From contig JAAZBL010000449.1 of the NCBI GenBank assembly GCA_012513825.1, forward strand, positions 1 to 49,445: a DNA stretch of 49,445 nt, read 5' to 3'. Position 1 is the stretch's first letter. Every line of letters starts with the position of its first letter. The notes under the pieces were generated by a model. That model saw only the letters and a list, made by a program, of their open reading frames with translations, had not been told where the DNA came from and did no database searches. Position numbers and translations under genes: made by a program. This document shows positions 8,801 to 16,492 of this stretch, one piece after another. Origin of the DNA: Limnobacter sp. GTDB taxonomy: Bacteria; Pseudomonadota; Gammaproteobacteria; Burkholderiales; Burkholderiaceae_E.

Positions 8801-9711
8801 CGCCATTGCACCGGAGCATGATCTGGAGCGTCGCGATCGACGCGCAGGGCAGGCAGGTCGCCACGGCGAGCCAGGACGGCACGGTGAGGCTGTGGCAGAT
8901 CGGCACCGGCGGCGCTGCCGAGGGCGGCGGGACCGAGTCGATCGAAGCGATCGAGCCGGCGCTGGCCGGTCACGAAGGCGGCGTCAATGCGGTCGCCTTC
9001 GACGGAGACGGCGCGCGCGTCGTCTCCGGGGGCGACGACGGGACGGTCCGGGTCTGGGACGTGGCCGAGCGCCGGCCGATGGAATTGCGCCCGATGACGC
9101 ACGACGGCCCGGTACTAGCGGTGGCCTTCAGCCACGACGGCGAGACGATCGCATCGGGCGGCATCCGTTCGGTCGCTGGCGCCGAGCCACCCAACGGCGG
9201 CCCCGCCTCGCGGGATTTCGGCGCGCTGCGGCTTTGGAACGCACGCACGGGCGAGCCTGCCAGGCCTGCGGGTTTCGGTCGCCGAATCGACAGGATCACG
9301 AGCCTCGCGTTCAGCCCCGACGATGACCGGATCGTCGCCGGCGGCGCGGACGGCGCGCTTCGGCAATGGAACATCGCCGGCGACGGCTCGAAGACGCGCC
9401 GCTTCGACGCCCGGTTCGAAGGTCATCGGGGCCGTGTCACCGGCGTGCTGACGACGCCCGATGGGCGCAGCATCGTTTCGACGGGAGCCGACGGGACGGT
9501 GCGACTGTGGCCGGGGTCCGAGGCCTGGCCCGAGCTGGTCTGCGCGAAACTGACCCGCAACCTGAGCCATCTCGAATGGCGCGAACTGGTGTCGTCGACC
9601 GACCCGTACGAATGCCAATGTCCGGGACTGCCGATTCCGGCGGACGAGCCGGGCGGACCGGCGCCCGACCAGACTGCGTGCGCGACGCGGCAGGACTTGC
9701 AAATTAAATAA
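5890..9711 (+). CDS. Membrane-anchored nSTAND1 NTPase with 14 WD40 repeats
   Basis: The 1273-residue product opens with the nSTAND1 signature NPWPGLAPYDEASQRFFHGR (15-34). Walker A is GASGLGKSS (55-63), Walker B is PVLVFDQFEELF (144-155), and sensor-like RVLLSFREDFL is at 204-214. A winged-helix-like region follows to about 400, then a charged coiled coil (about 405-468), and one transmembrane helix (about 470-491). The N-side of that helix is rich in Arg (ERRRASR), which favours N-terminus in the cytoplasm and the WD40 half outside. From about residue 560 there are 14 WD40 units (typically ending DGTLRLWDV or similar), enough for two seven-bladed propellers. A C-terminal module has CAKLTRNLS and YECQCPGLPIP. 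STAND proteins are switch-like ATPases that oligomerise when their sensor domain is engaged. The start is ATG at 5890, overlapping the TIR stop. Confidence 0.88.
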   Translation: MSDERAQPAGLDEQNPWPGLAPYDEASQRFFHGRKDEADELLRLIRLAPLTVLYGASGLGKSSLLLAGVFPQLRAEHFLPVHLRLDFSEGAERSPLEQAARRLEEEMTLAGADFPSREPDEDLWRYLHRCDFEVWSKDNFPLVPVLVFDQFEELFSRGGRHERIGTIFDSLADLLENRIPPDLSSEDSSRELRRRFDLRTQRYRVLLSFREDFLPEIDGWKDKVPSLLDHRLRLLPMSRERAIAAIEQAGRDVLEPGIAPGIVDLVSLRARDAADRRAEPDRFSPTVEPVLLSLCCTRLNRLRAPGGRIDAELVERAGEDILADFYREAIQGMPDRVPEFIESQLIQGDRYRGSYPEDAAIDEGSITREELARLTDDYRLLRIDQQEDARRIELIHDRIVEVVRSARDERRARASEVRAKRLQQEAEDKARVERERRKQAEEAKRHAEEATHRAQAAQARAESERRRASRLSLVLSVLSVLFVAIAAFALWTKREVDQARIATLEERLVGEAQAMLDGARTVRPDRVLLQLMAARNLGVDTDAVAGAMLKELLQRPQLLRLIPTDQTVSGLVFLDRHGLLVATGGDSGSLLVFDAKSGQPGGPQEGRTEAAHAGWIWALARSPDGRRLVSAGNDGTLRLWDVADDGSIRANEARMARHVGAVKTVAFSPSGELIASGGEDRTLRVWNARDGSYLGALLGEHNAPVTAVAFHPGGERLVSASEDSTLLVWDVASRGQLGAPLARHSGPVRAVAFRPDGELLVSAGEDRAILLWTPQEPRAPDGQFYRADTPLTGHSGGVCCLAFFPDGRGLASGAWDGALRWWDTAMAGPLGGPLEAYSRGLQSLAVAGDGRIASGSDRGGIALWNPAIAASRELATTADAASPPPTSPAFVSSIAISRSGNRIASGSWDRSVRVWDVGPQGDPRLRIELKAPAKIWSVALSADGNRVVAGGDDGILRVWDIPGERLVAASAPLHRSMIWSVAIDAQGRQVATASQDGTVRLWQIGTGGAAEGGGTESIEAIEPALAGHEGGVNAVAFDGDGARVVSGGDDGTVRVWDVAERRPMELRPMTHDGPVLAVAFSHDGETIASGGIRSVAGAEPPNGGPASRDFGALRLWNARTGEPARPAGFGRRIDRITSLAFSPDDDRIVAGGADGALRQWNIAGDGSKTRRFDARFEGHRGRVTGVLTTPDGRSIVSTGADGTVRLWPGSEAWPELVCAKLTRNLSHLEWRELVSSTDPYECQCPGLPIPADEPGGPAPDQTACATRQDLQIK

Positions 9712-9732
9712 GTATTAAGTAAATTGGTGCGG

Positions 9733-10416
9733 ATGACTAGGCTCGTCCGCAATCGGGTTCGCAAGGTCGGCCGCCCGGCCGGCGTCTCCGGCACCCGCGA
9801 ACGCCTCATCGACGAGGCTTCGACGCTATTCGCGTCCAACGGCTTCGCGGCAACGAGCCTGCGCGAAATCTGCGAGGGTCTCGGAGTGTCGGGGCCCGCG
9901 CTGCTGCATCACTTCGGCAGCAAGTCCCGCCTGTACGCCGAGGTCCTGGACCGCATCGTCGCCAGCATGCAGCCCTACCTGCCGCCGGAGCACGATGCGG
10001 CCGATCGGAAAGGGGTGGTCGCCATGGTCGACGGCTACTTCGACTGGACGCTGCAATACCCGCAGTACTCGCAATTGATCATGCGCGAGCTCATGGAAAA
10101 CCGAGAGCGGGTGGACAAGGCACAGAACCTGAGCATGAAGCCCGTGATGGACGCGATGATCGGTTTCATGAAGCGCGGCCAGCAGCAAGGCAAGCTGCCG
10201 GACTTCGATGCGGAGGTCTTCGCGTTCTTCTATACCGGCGCCGTGGCGCACTTCGTCACCGCGGCGCCGACGGTGAGGCGGATCCTGGATTCGAAGAGCG
10301 ACGACGAAGTCCTCGATCGATTCCGGAGCACGCTTCTCGGCGCGATCGGCGCCATGCTCGACGGGTTCCGGCATGGCGCGCCCAGGCAAGCTCCGGAGGA
10401 AAGCGATGAGCAATGA
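9733..10416 (+). CDS. TetR/AcrR-family transcriptional regulator
   Basis: A helix-turn-helix domain of TetR type occupies roughly residues 15-65: TRERLIDEASTLFASNGFAATSLREI, then LGVSGPALLHHFGSKSRLYAEVLDRI. The rest is a helical ligand-binding domain (227 residues in total). The ATG at 9733 is preferred, but GTG 9727 and TTG 9724 are in frame and none has a good Shine-Dalgarno sequence. The gene begins about 20 bp after the STAND stop, across an AT-rich patch (9700-9723) that could hold its own -10. It overlaps the start of the CoA ligase by 11 bp, so it probably autoregulates the operon through 14719. An acyl-CoA or aromatic-CoA effector is plausible from context only. Confidence 0.88.
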   Translation: MTRLVRNRVRKVGRPAGVSGTRERLIDEASTLFASNGFAATSLREICEGLGVSGPALLHHFGSKSRLYAEVLDRIVASMQPYLPPEHDAADRKGVVAMVDGYFDWTLQYPQYSQLIMRELMENRERVDKAQNLSMKPVMDAMIGFMKRGQQQGKLPDFDAEVFAFFYTGAVAHFVTAAPTVRRILDSKSDDEVLDRFRSTLLGAIGAMLDGFRHGAPRQAPEESDEQ

Positions 10417-12022
10417 GCTGGCGTCGGTGGCGCCGCGCGAACGATGTGTCGTTCGTTATGCGTTGGAGCGCCACGCAGCGGAGCGCCCCGACGCGATCTT
10501 CGCCGTGTCCGACGATGGCCGCCGATGGACTTTCGCCGAAACGCTACGCCGCGTCGAGGAAACGGCGACCGGACTGCAAGCGCTCGGAGTCGCCCAGGGC
10601 GATCCGGTTCTGCTGCTGCTCCCGAACACGCTCGACGCCGTGTGTTGCCTGTTCGCCGTCAATCATCTCGGGGCGATCTGCGTCCCGGTCAATCCCGCGT
10701 ACAAGGGCAGGCTGCTCGAGCATGTCGTGCACAACAGCGGTGCGCGCCTGGCGATCGTTCATCCGGACGTCGTGGCGGAGCTGGTATCGATCGAGCGCTC
10801 CGAACTGACGACCGTCGTCGTCCTGGGCACCTCGGCGCTCCCGGCGGGCCTCGACCGGCTGCAGGTGCTCGGGGCCGAATCGCTGAAGGCCGACCGTGCA
10901 TCGTTGCGGCCGCTGCAGCGGCCGATCGAGCCCTGGGATACGCAGTCGATCATCTACACGTCCGGCACGACGGGCCCCTCGAAAGGCGTGCTGTCCTCGT
11001 ACATGCATTCGTACGCGGCGACCGGGCCCCATGCCTGGTGCCACCTTCGCGACGATGATCGCCACCTGATCCACATGCCGCTGTTCCACATTGGAGGCGC
11101 CTTCATCTGCTACATGGCGGCCTGCCGTGGAGCCTCGATCGCCGTCGTGCGCGGGTTTCGCACCGACGTCTTCTGGCGGACCGTCGACGAACTCGGCGTC
11201 ACGGTCGTCTTCCTGCTCGGAGCGATGGCGAGCTTCCTCCTCAAGCAGGCGCCGCAGGCCGACGATCGTGCTCACGGATTGCGGATGGTCTTCATTGTGC
11301 CGTTGGGCGGCTTGTCGCAGCCGTTCCGCGAACGCTTCGGCGTCGACGTCTGCACGATCTTCAACATGACCGAGATCAGTACGCCCCTGCGCTCGGAGCT
11401 GAACCCGGAAGAACCGAACTGTTGCGGCCGGCCGCGTCCCGGCGTCACGGTTCGTCTCGTCGACGAAAACGATTGCGAAGTGCTCCGGGGCGAGCCGGGC
11501 GAGTTGGTGATCCGAACCGAGCAACCCTGGGCGATGAACCACGGCTACAACGCCAACCCGGAGGCGACCGTCCAGGCATGGCGCAACGGCTGGTTCCATA
11601 CCGGCGACGTCTTCGTCACCGACGAGGAAGGCGATTTCTATTTCGTCGATCGCCGCAAGGACATGATCCGCCGTCGCGGTGAAAACATTTCCGCCTATGA
11701 ACTCGAATCCGAGCTGTTCCGCCATCCTGCCATTCGCGAGGCGGCGGCCATCGGCGTGCCGAGCCGGTTCGGCGAAGACGACGTGATGGTGGTGCTCGCG
11801 CTGCAGCCGGGGCAATCGCTGGAGCCCGAGGTACTGCTCGATTTCCTGTCCGATCGGGTGCCTCATTTCATGCTCCCCCGATACGTCCGGACGATGCCGG
11901 CACTGCCGCTTACCGAAACCGCCAAGATCCGCAAGCAGTTGCTGCGCGAACAGGGCGTGACCGCCGACACCTGGGATCGCGAACGTGCGGGAGTGCGCGT
12001 TCGTGCGCAGCGATTCGACTGA
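10406..12022 (+). CDS. ATP-dependent acyl-CoA ligase (AMP-forming, CaiC-like)
   Basis: This 538-residue ANL-superfamily enzyme activates a carboxylic acid to its acyl-AMP and then the CoA thioester. The AMP-binding motif YTSGTTGPSKG is at 184-194, followed by HMPLFHIGGAF, the adenine-contacting FNMTEIST segment, and the hinge block YFVDRRKDMIRRRGENISAYE, with the catalytic-lysine segment TETAKIRKQLL near the C-terminus. The pattern resembles the carnitine/crotonobetaine-CoA ligase (CaiC) branch more than long-chain FadD, but the substrate cannot be read from sequence. ATG 10406 was chosen because GGAGGA (10395-10400) precedes it. It overlaps the TetR gene. Confidence 0.88.
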   Translation: MSNELASVAPRERCVVRYALERHAAERPDAIFAVSDDGRRWTFAETLRRVEETATGLQALGVAQGDPVLLLLPNTLDAVCCLFAVNHLGAICVPVNPAYKGRLLEHVVHNSGARLAIVHPDVVAELVSIERSELTTVVVLGTSALPAGLDRLQVLGAESLKADRASLRPLQRPIEPWDTQSIIYTSGTTGPSKGVLSSYMHSYAATGPHAWCHLRDDDRHLIHMPLFHIGGAFICYMAACRGASIAVVRGFRTDVFWRTVDELGVTVVFLLGAMASFLLKQAPQADDRAHGLRMVFIVPLGGLSQPFRERFGVDVCTIFNMTEISTPLRSELNPEEPNCCGRPRPGVTVRLVDENDCEVLRGEPGELVIRTEQPWAMNHGYNANPEATVQAWRNGWFHTGDVFVTDEEGDFYFVDRRKDMIRRRGENISAYELESELFRHPAIREAAAIGVPSRFGEDDVMVVLALQPGQSLEPEVLLDFLSDRVPHFMLPRYVRTMPALPLTETAKIRKQLLREQGVTADTWDRERAGVRVRAQRFD

Positions 12023-12033
12023 AGGAGTCAGAC

Positions 12034-12693
12034 TTGTCCGAAGTGAACCAACGAGGCGAACGGCCGAGCATCGTCGCCTATACCGACTACAAGAGCCCGT
12101 ACGCATACGTGGCCGACAAGGCCGTGCAGGCGCTGGCCCTCGAGTATCCGGTCGAGCTGGTCTGGCGGCCGTACACGCTGCGGATCGCCGAATACCTCGA
12201 TTCGGTCGAGGAACGCAATGCGCACAACTGGCGCAAGGTCAAGTACGCGTACATGGATGCGCGTCGCCTCGCGAATCGCCTGGGGCTGACGCTGAAGGGG
12301 CCGCGCCGCATCTATGACGGCCAGCTGGCCAGCATCGGGATGCTGTACGCGCAAAAGGCGGGGTTCTTCCCCGCCTATCATCGCGCGACCTTCGATCGGT
12401 TCTGGAATCACGAGATCGACCTCGATTCGATGGACGAGATGAAGGCGCACATCGCCGGGCTCGGTGGATCTGCCGACGACTACGAGCGCTATGTGCTCGG
12501 CGAAGGCGCCGAGGAACACCGCAGGATCGTCGAGGAGGCGGAGTCCGCGGGCGTTTTCGGCGTTCCGATGCTGATGCTCGAAGGGGAACTCTTCTGGGGC
12601 GGCGACCGGATCTGGATGTTGCGCCAGGCGATCGAACGACGGCTCGAGCGCGACGCGGCGACGCGCCGTGGCGAACCGAGGGCGGCCCGATGA
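12034..12693 (+). CDS. DsbA-family / 2-hydroxychromene-2-carboxylate isomerase-like protein
   Basis: The 219-residue thioredoxin-fold protein has the HCCA isomerase pattern: YTDYKSPYAYVADKAV near the N-terminus, with Ser where DsbA has the CxxC, and GVFGVPMLMLEGELFWGGDRI near the C-terminus with the conserved cis-Pro. Members of this kappa-GST-like family isomerise 2-hydroxychromene-2-carboxylate in naphthalene breakdown, but many have unknown substrates. The start is TTG at 12034, supported by an AAGGAG Shine-Dalgarno sequence (12022-12027) that also overlaps the ligase stop. Its stop overlaps the next start (ATGA at 12690). With the CoA ligase and a GST it suggests breakdown of an aromatic or electrophilic acid. 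Confidence 0.82.
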   Translation: MSEVNQRGERPSIVAYTDYKSPYAYVADKAVQALALEYPVELVWRPYTLRIAEYLDSVEERNAHNWRKVKYAYMDARRLANRLGLTLKGPRRIYDGQLASIGMLYAQKAGFFPAYHRATFDRFWNHEIDLDSMDEMKAHIAGLGGSADDYERYVLGEGAEEHRRIVEEAESAGVFGVPMLMLEGELFWGGDRIWMLRQAIERRLERDAATRRGEPRAAR

Positions 12694-13466
12694 GCGCGAT
12701 GGATGCCGGCCAGCCGACGATCTACAGCATGTGGGCCTGCCCTTACGCTCAACGCACGAGGGCCTTGCTCACGTTCAAGGGGATCGAACACCGGCTGGTC
12801 GAGATCGACCTGACGAAGCCGCGACCCGACTGGTTCCTCGAGCTCAATCCGGCGGGCAAGGTCCCCGTGCTGGTACACGACGGACATACGATCAGCGAGT
12901 CGGCCGTCATCAACGAGTACCTCGACGAGGTCTATCCGAAGCCGCCCGCGATGCCTGCGACGCCGTACGAGCGCTCGCAGGCACGCCTGCTGATCGAGTT
13001 CTGCAACAACCGTTTCGCGCCGAACCTGTATCGGGTGTTGATGGAACAGGACGCGAGTCGACGCGGGCGAGTACAGGACAACGCCGCCGCGGACTGGCGG
13101 GCGCTCGAGGCGATCCTCGAACGACTCGGAGTCGATGACGACGCCGTGTTCGGGGATTTCGGCATCGTGGAAATGACGTTCGCACCGTTCTTCGAGCGCT
13201 ATGTGCTGAACGACTACTACTGGAATTTCCGGCCGCTCGAACAGGGCGGCCTGGCACGCGTGGCGCGTTGGCGCGAAGCGATGCTTCGGCACCCGACCAT
13301 TCGCGCAACGGGCATGGCGCCCGAGGACTACATCAAGCTCTACGAGGACTACAGCTACGGCTGCTCGAACGGAAAGGTGCCGCCGGGCAGGGCGCGCAGC
13401 TCGTTCGATCTGGACGTGTTGCTGTCCGATCGTCCGATGCCCGAGCGACGCGTGCCCCGCGACTGA
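12690..13466 (+). CDS. Glutathione S-transferase family protein
   Basis: The N-terminal thioredoxin-like domain contains ACPYAQRTRALLTFKGIEH (about 15-33), which includes a CPYAQR active-site motif as in omega/beta-like GSTs. NPAGKVPVL supplies the cis-Pro and ISESAVINEYL the glutathione gamma-Glu-binding ESxxI motif. An all-helical C-terminal domain follows (258 residues in total, slightly long). The Cys in CPYAQR suggests thiol transferase or dehalogenase-like chemistry. The start codon overlaps the previous stop. The native substrate is unknown; the operon context points to the same pathway as the CoA ligase and the HCCA-isomerase-like protein. Confidence 0.88.
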   Translation: MSAMDAGQPTIYSMWACPYAQRTRALLTFKGIEHRLVEIDLTKPRPDWFLELNPAGKVPVLVHDGHTISESAVINEYLDEVYPKPPAMPATPYERSQARLLIEFCNNRFAPNLYRVLMEQDASRRGRVQDNAAADWRALEAILERLGVDDDAVFGDFGIVEMTFAPFFERYVLNDYYWNFRPLEQGGLARVARWREAMLRHPTIRATGMAPEDYIKLYEDYSYGCSNGKVPPGRARSSFDLDVLLSDRPMPERRVPRD

Positions 13467-13498
13467 ATCACTCAATGCCGTTCCACCAGGGAGACGAA

Positions 13499-14719
13499 AT
13501 GAAACGAACGACACTTGCGCTCACGATCGCCGCTTCGCTGGCTGCTGCGAGCGCGCCGGCAGTGCATGCGCAGGAATCGATCTCGGACGGAGTCGTACGC
13601 ATCGGCGTGCTGACCGACCTCAACGGCGTCAATGCCGATATCGGCAAGTCATCGGTCATAGCCGGACAGATGGCGGTCGACGACTTCGGCAAGACGGTAC
13701 TCGGCAAGCCGGTCGAGTTGCTGACCGCGGATTCGCAGAACCGACCGGACGCGTCGTCGCTGGCGGTACGGCAGTGGTTCGACCAGGACAAGGTCGACAT
13801 GATCACCGACCTGGGGCTGACGCACGTCGCGCTCGCCGCGATCGACGTGGCTGCGGCGAGGAACAAGCTCGCCATCGCCGTCAGTGCCGCCGGCACCAGC
13901 ATCACCAACGAGAAATGCACGCCGACCAGCATCCACTGGCTGTACGACACCTATTCGGTCGCCGTCGGTACGACCAAGGCGATGCTGAAAGGCGGCTACA
14001 AGAGCTGGTACTTCATCACCGTCGACTACGCATTCGGCAAGGCGCTGGAGAAGGATGCCACCGACGTGATCGAGGCCAACGGCGGAAAGGTTCTGGGTTC
14101 GGTCAGGCATCCGCTGTCGAGCAACGACATGGCCAGCCCCGTGATGGCGGCGATGAGTTCGAAGGCGCAGGTCATCGCACTGGCGAACTCGAATGCCGAC
14201 ACGCAGAATGCGATCAAGCAGGCGGTCGCGTTCGGTGCCACCAAGGACCAGCGCGTCGCGCCGTTCGTCATGTACCTGAACACGGTTCACGGTCTGGGCC
14301 TGCAGGAAGCGCAGGGGCTGTACCTGACCGAGGGCTTCTACTGGGACATGACGCCCGAATCGCGCGCCTGGTCCGAGCGCTTCTTCGAACGGGCGAAGGT
14401 GATGCCCAACGCCCTGGCTGCGGGGGTCTATTCGTCGGTGCTCAACTACCTGCGGGCGGTCGAGAAGGCCGGCACCGACGACACCGATGCGGTGAACCGG
14501 ACCCTTCGCGCGATGTCGATCGACGACCCCGTGATCAAGGGCGGAAAGATCCGTCCCGATGGGCGCCTGGTCCACGACATGTACCTGTTCCAGGTCAAGA
14601 CGCCCGAGGAGTCGAAGGGCGCCTGGGACTACTACAGGCTCGTCGACACGATCCCGGGAGAGGAAGCCTTCATGCCGCTCGCGAAGTCGCAGTGTCCTCT
14701 GGTCAAGAGCGACGACTGA
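13499..14719 (+). CDS. ABC-type substrate-binding protein, Leu/Ile/Val (LivJ-like, Peripla_BP_6) family
   Basis: The 406-residue protein has a Sec signal peptide (MKRTT, Ala-rich core, cleavage after AVHA near residue 24). It begins the mature part with the Peripla_BP_6 pattern VVRIGVLTDLNGVNADIG, later HVALAAIDVAAARNKLAIAVSAAGTSI and SWYFITVDYAFGKALEKDA. GGGAGA-like Shine-Dalgarno bases precede the ATG. It ends the TetR operon, and no LivHMGF permease or ATPase is nearby. Such proteins near aromatic catabolism genes often bind the aromatic substrate rather than a branched-chain amino acid. It may share a transporter encoded elsewhere. Confidence 0.88.
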   Translation: MKRTTLALTIAASLAAASAPAVHAQESISDGVVRIGVLTDLNGVNADIGKSSVIAGQMAVDDFGKTVLGKPVELLTADSQNRPDASSLAVRQWFDQDKVDMITDLGLTHVALAAIDVAAARNKLAIAVSAAGTSITNEKCTPTSIHWLYDTYSVAVGTTKAMLKGGYKSWYFITVDYAFGKALEKDATDVIEANGGKVLGSVRHPLSSNDMASPVMAAMSSKAQVIALANSNADTQNAIKQAVAFGATKDQRVAPFVMYLNTVHGLGLQEAQGLYLTEGFYWDMTPESRAWSERFFERAKVMPNALAAGVYSSVLNYLRAVEKAGTDDTDAVNRTLRAMSIDDPVIKGGKIRPDGRLVHDMYLFQVKTPEESKGAWDYYRLVDTIPGEEAFMPLAKSQCPLVKSDD

Positions 14720-14752
14720 ACCACGAACGGCGGCCGAGCCGCGATCGGCGGG

Positions 14753-14775
14753 CCGAGCCCCGCGACGGGGCTCGG
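14753..14775. terminator. GC-rich hairpin between convergent genes
   Basis: A perfect 9-bp stem (CCGAGCCCC / GGGGCTCGG) with a 5-nt loop lies between the binding-protein stop (14719) and the SulP stop (14779). No U-tract follows on either strand. It is a candidate bidirectional terminator or an mRNA 3'-end-protecting structure. Confidence 0.55.
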
Positions 14776-14778
14776 ATC

Positions 14779-16491
14779 TCAGGCGAGGGCGCCCTCGGCT
14801 TCGGCAGTCCTGTCGCTCGGCGCTGCCGACAGCGTCGCCAGCGCGACCTGCAGGTCGTCGAATTCCGAGTCCGGTCCCAGCTCCTCGAGGAAGCCCGAGC
14901 GCCGCATCAGCGAAAGCGGCTGCTCGTTCGGCTCGGCGATCACGAGCCGGCCGCCGCGCTTGGCCAGCATCCGGTGCAGCGTCTGTAGTGCGTCGAGCCC
15001 GGTCGTGTCGAGGTTGATCACCTGGTGCAGTTCCAGGACGACGATGTCCGCTTGCGCACGTTCGGGGTCGAGCAGCTCCTCCAGCTTCGTGACCGATCCG
15101 AAGAACAGCGAGCCGAACACGCGATAGGCGGCGATGTGCTTGCCGTCGGGGGTACGCGCGTGTTCGGCCGGCAGCATCAGCTCTTCGACGCGCGTCAGCG
15201 ACGAGATCCGGAAGATGAACATCAGCGCGGCCAGCACGAGGCCGAACTGCACGCCGACCGTAACGTCGAAGATCACGGTGAGCAGGAAGGTGCTCAGCAG
15301 CACTGCGCGGTAGTTGATCGAGAACTGGCGCAGCCTCGCGAACTCGCCCCAGTCGCCCATGTTCCAGGCCACCGACAGCAGGATCGCGGCCAGCGTGGCC
15401 AGCGGGATGTCGGAGGCCAGGGGCGCTAGCGCGAGAACGATCAGCAGCAGTGTCAGTGCGTGCACGATGCCGGCGATCGGCGTGCGTGCGCCGGAGCGGA
15501 CGTTGGTGACCGTGCGCGCGACGGTACCGGTCACGGCGATGCCGCCGAAGAAGGGCACGGCGAAGTTCGCGATGCCCTGCGCCATCAGCTCCTGGTTCGG
15601 ATCGTGCCGATCCTCGGTCATGCCGTCGGCGACGCGCGCGCACAGCAGGGACTCGATCGCACCGAGCAGCGCGATCGACAAGGCCGGGATCGCGAGCCGC
15701 TGTGCGGTCTCCCAGTCGAGCGCCGGCAACTGCAGCGGCGGCAGCGACTGCGGAATGCCGCCGAAGCGCGAGCCGATCGTCTCGACCTCGACGCCGCCGA
15801 GCGAAACGGCCAGCGTCCCGAGCACGAGCACGATGATCGTGCCCGGCACGTGCGCCATCCAGACCTTCCAGCGCGCGTCGTTCTGCTGGTACGACTTCGG
15901 CCAGAGCACGACGATGGCCAGCGACACGACGCCCAGCGCGAGCGCCATCCAGTTGACGGTGCCCAGCGCACCGCCGATCGCGCCGAGCTGCGAGAAGAAG
16001 TTGGCCGGCATCTTCGGAATGTCGAGGCCGAGGAAATCCTTGACCTGCTGCAGCGCGATGATCACCGCGATGCCGTTCGTGAAGCCGATGACGATCGACA
16101 CCGGAATGAAGCGGATCAGGTTGCCCAGCCGCAGCGCGCCCATCGCGAACAGCAGCACGCCGGCCATCATCGTCGACAGAAGCAGGCCGCCGACGCCGTA
16201 GCGTTCGACGATCGAGTACAGCAGCACGACGAAGGCGCCCGCCGGTCCGCCGATCTGGACCTTGGAGCCGCCGAGGGCGGCGACCAGGAAACCGCCGAGG
16301 ATCGCCGTGAAGATGCCCTGTTCGGGCTTCACTCCGCTGGCGATCCCGAAAGCCATCGCCAGCGGCAACGCGACCACGCCGACGGTGATGCCGGCCGAGA
16401 CGTCCGAGCGCAGGTCGTCGCCGGAATAGCTGCGCAGGCTGTCGACCAGCTTCGGTCGAAAGCGGATTGCCGAAAGCAGAGCGCTCTTCAC
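14779..16491 (-). CDS. SulP-family anion transporter with C-terminal STAS domain
   Basis: This 570-residue inner-membrane protein has about 12-14 hydrophobic helices over residues 30-430. The SulP features are present: DVSAGITVGVVALPLAMAFGIASG at the first helices, IGGPAGAFVVLL, and GGIAVTGTVARTVTNVRSGARTPIAGIVHA. A cytoplasmic STAS domain (about 450-550) contains VVLELHQVINLDTTGLDAL. Family members carry sulfate, bicarbonate or C4-dicarboxylates (DauA), so the substrate is uncertain. It starts with GTG (16489-16491), one base after the metG stop, so it is probably co-transcribed and coupled to metG. Confidence 0.92.
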   Translation of the reverse strand: MKSALLSAIRFRPKLVDSLRSYSGDDLRSDVSAGITVGVVALPLAMAFGIASGVKPEQGIFTAILGGFLVAALGGSKVQIGGPAGAFVVLLYSIVERYGVGGLLLSTMMAGVLLFAMGALRLGNLIRFIPVSIVIGFTNGIAVIIALQQVKDFLGLDIPKMPANFFSQLGAIGGALGTVNWMALALGVVSLAIVVLWPKSYQQNDARWKVWMAHVPGTIIVLVLGTLAVSLGGVEVETIGSRFGGIPQSLPPLQLPALDWETAQRLAIPALSIALLGAIESLLCARVADGMTEDRHDPNQELMAQGIANFAVPFFGGIAVTGTVARTVTNVRSGARTPIAGIVHALTLLLIVLALAPLASDIPLATLAAILLSVAWNMGDWGEFARLRQFSINYRAVLLSTFLLTVIFDVTVGVQFGLVLAALMFIFRISSLTRVEELMLPAEHARTPDGKHIAAYRVFGSLFFGSVTKLEELLDPERAQADIVVLELHQVINLDTTGLDALQTLHRMLAKRGGRLVIAEPNEQPLSLMRRSGFLEELGPDSEFDDLQVALATLSAAPSDRTAEAEGALA

Positions 16492-16492
16492 G

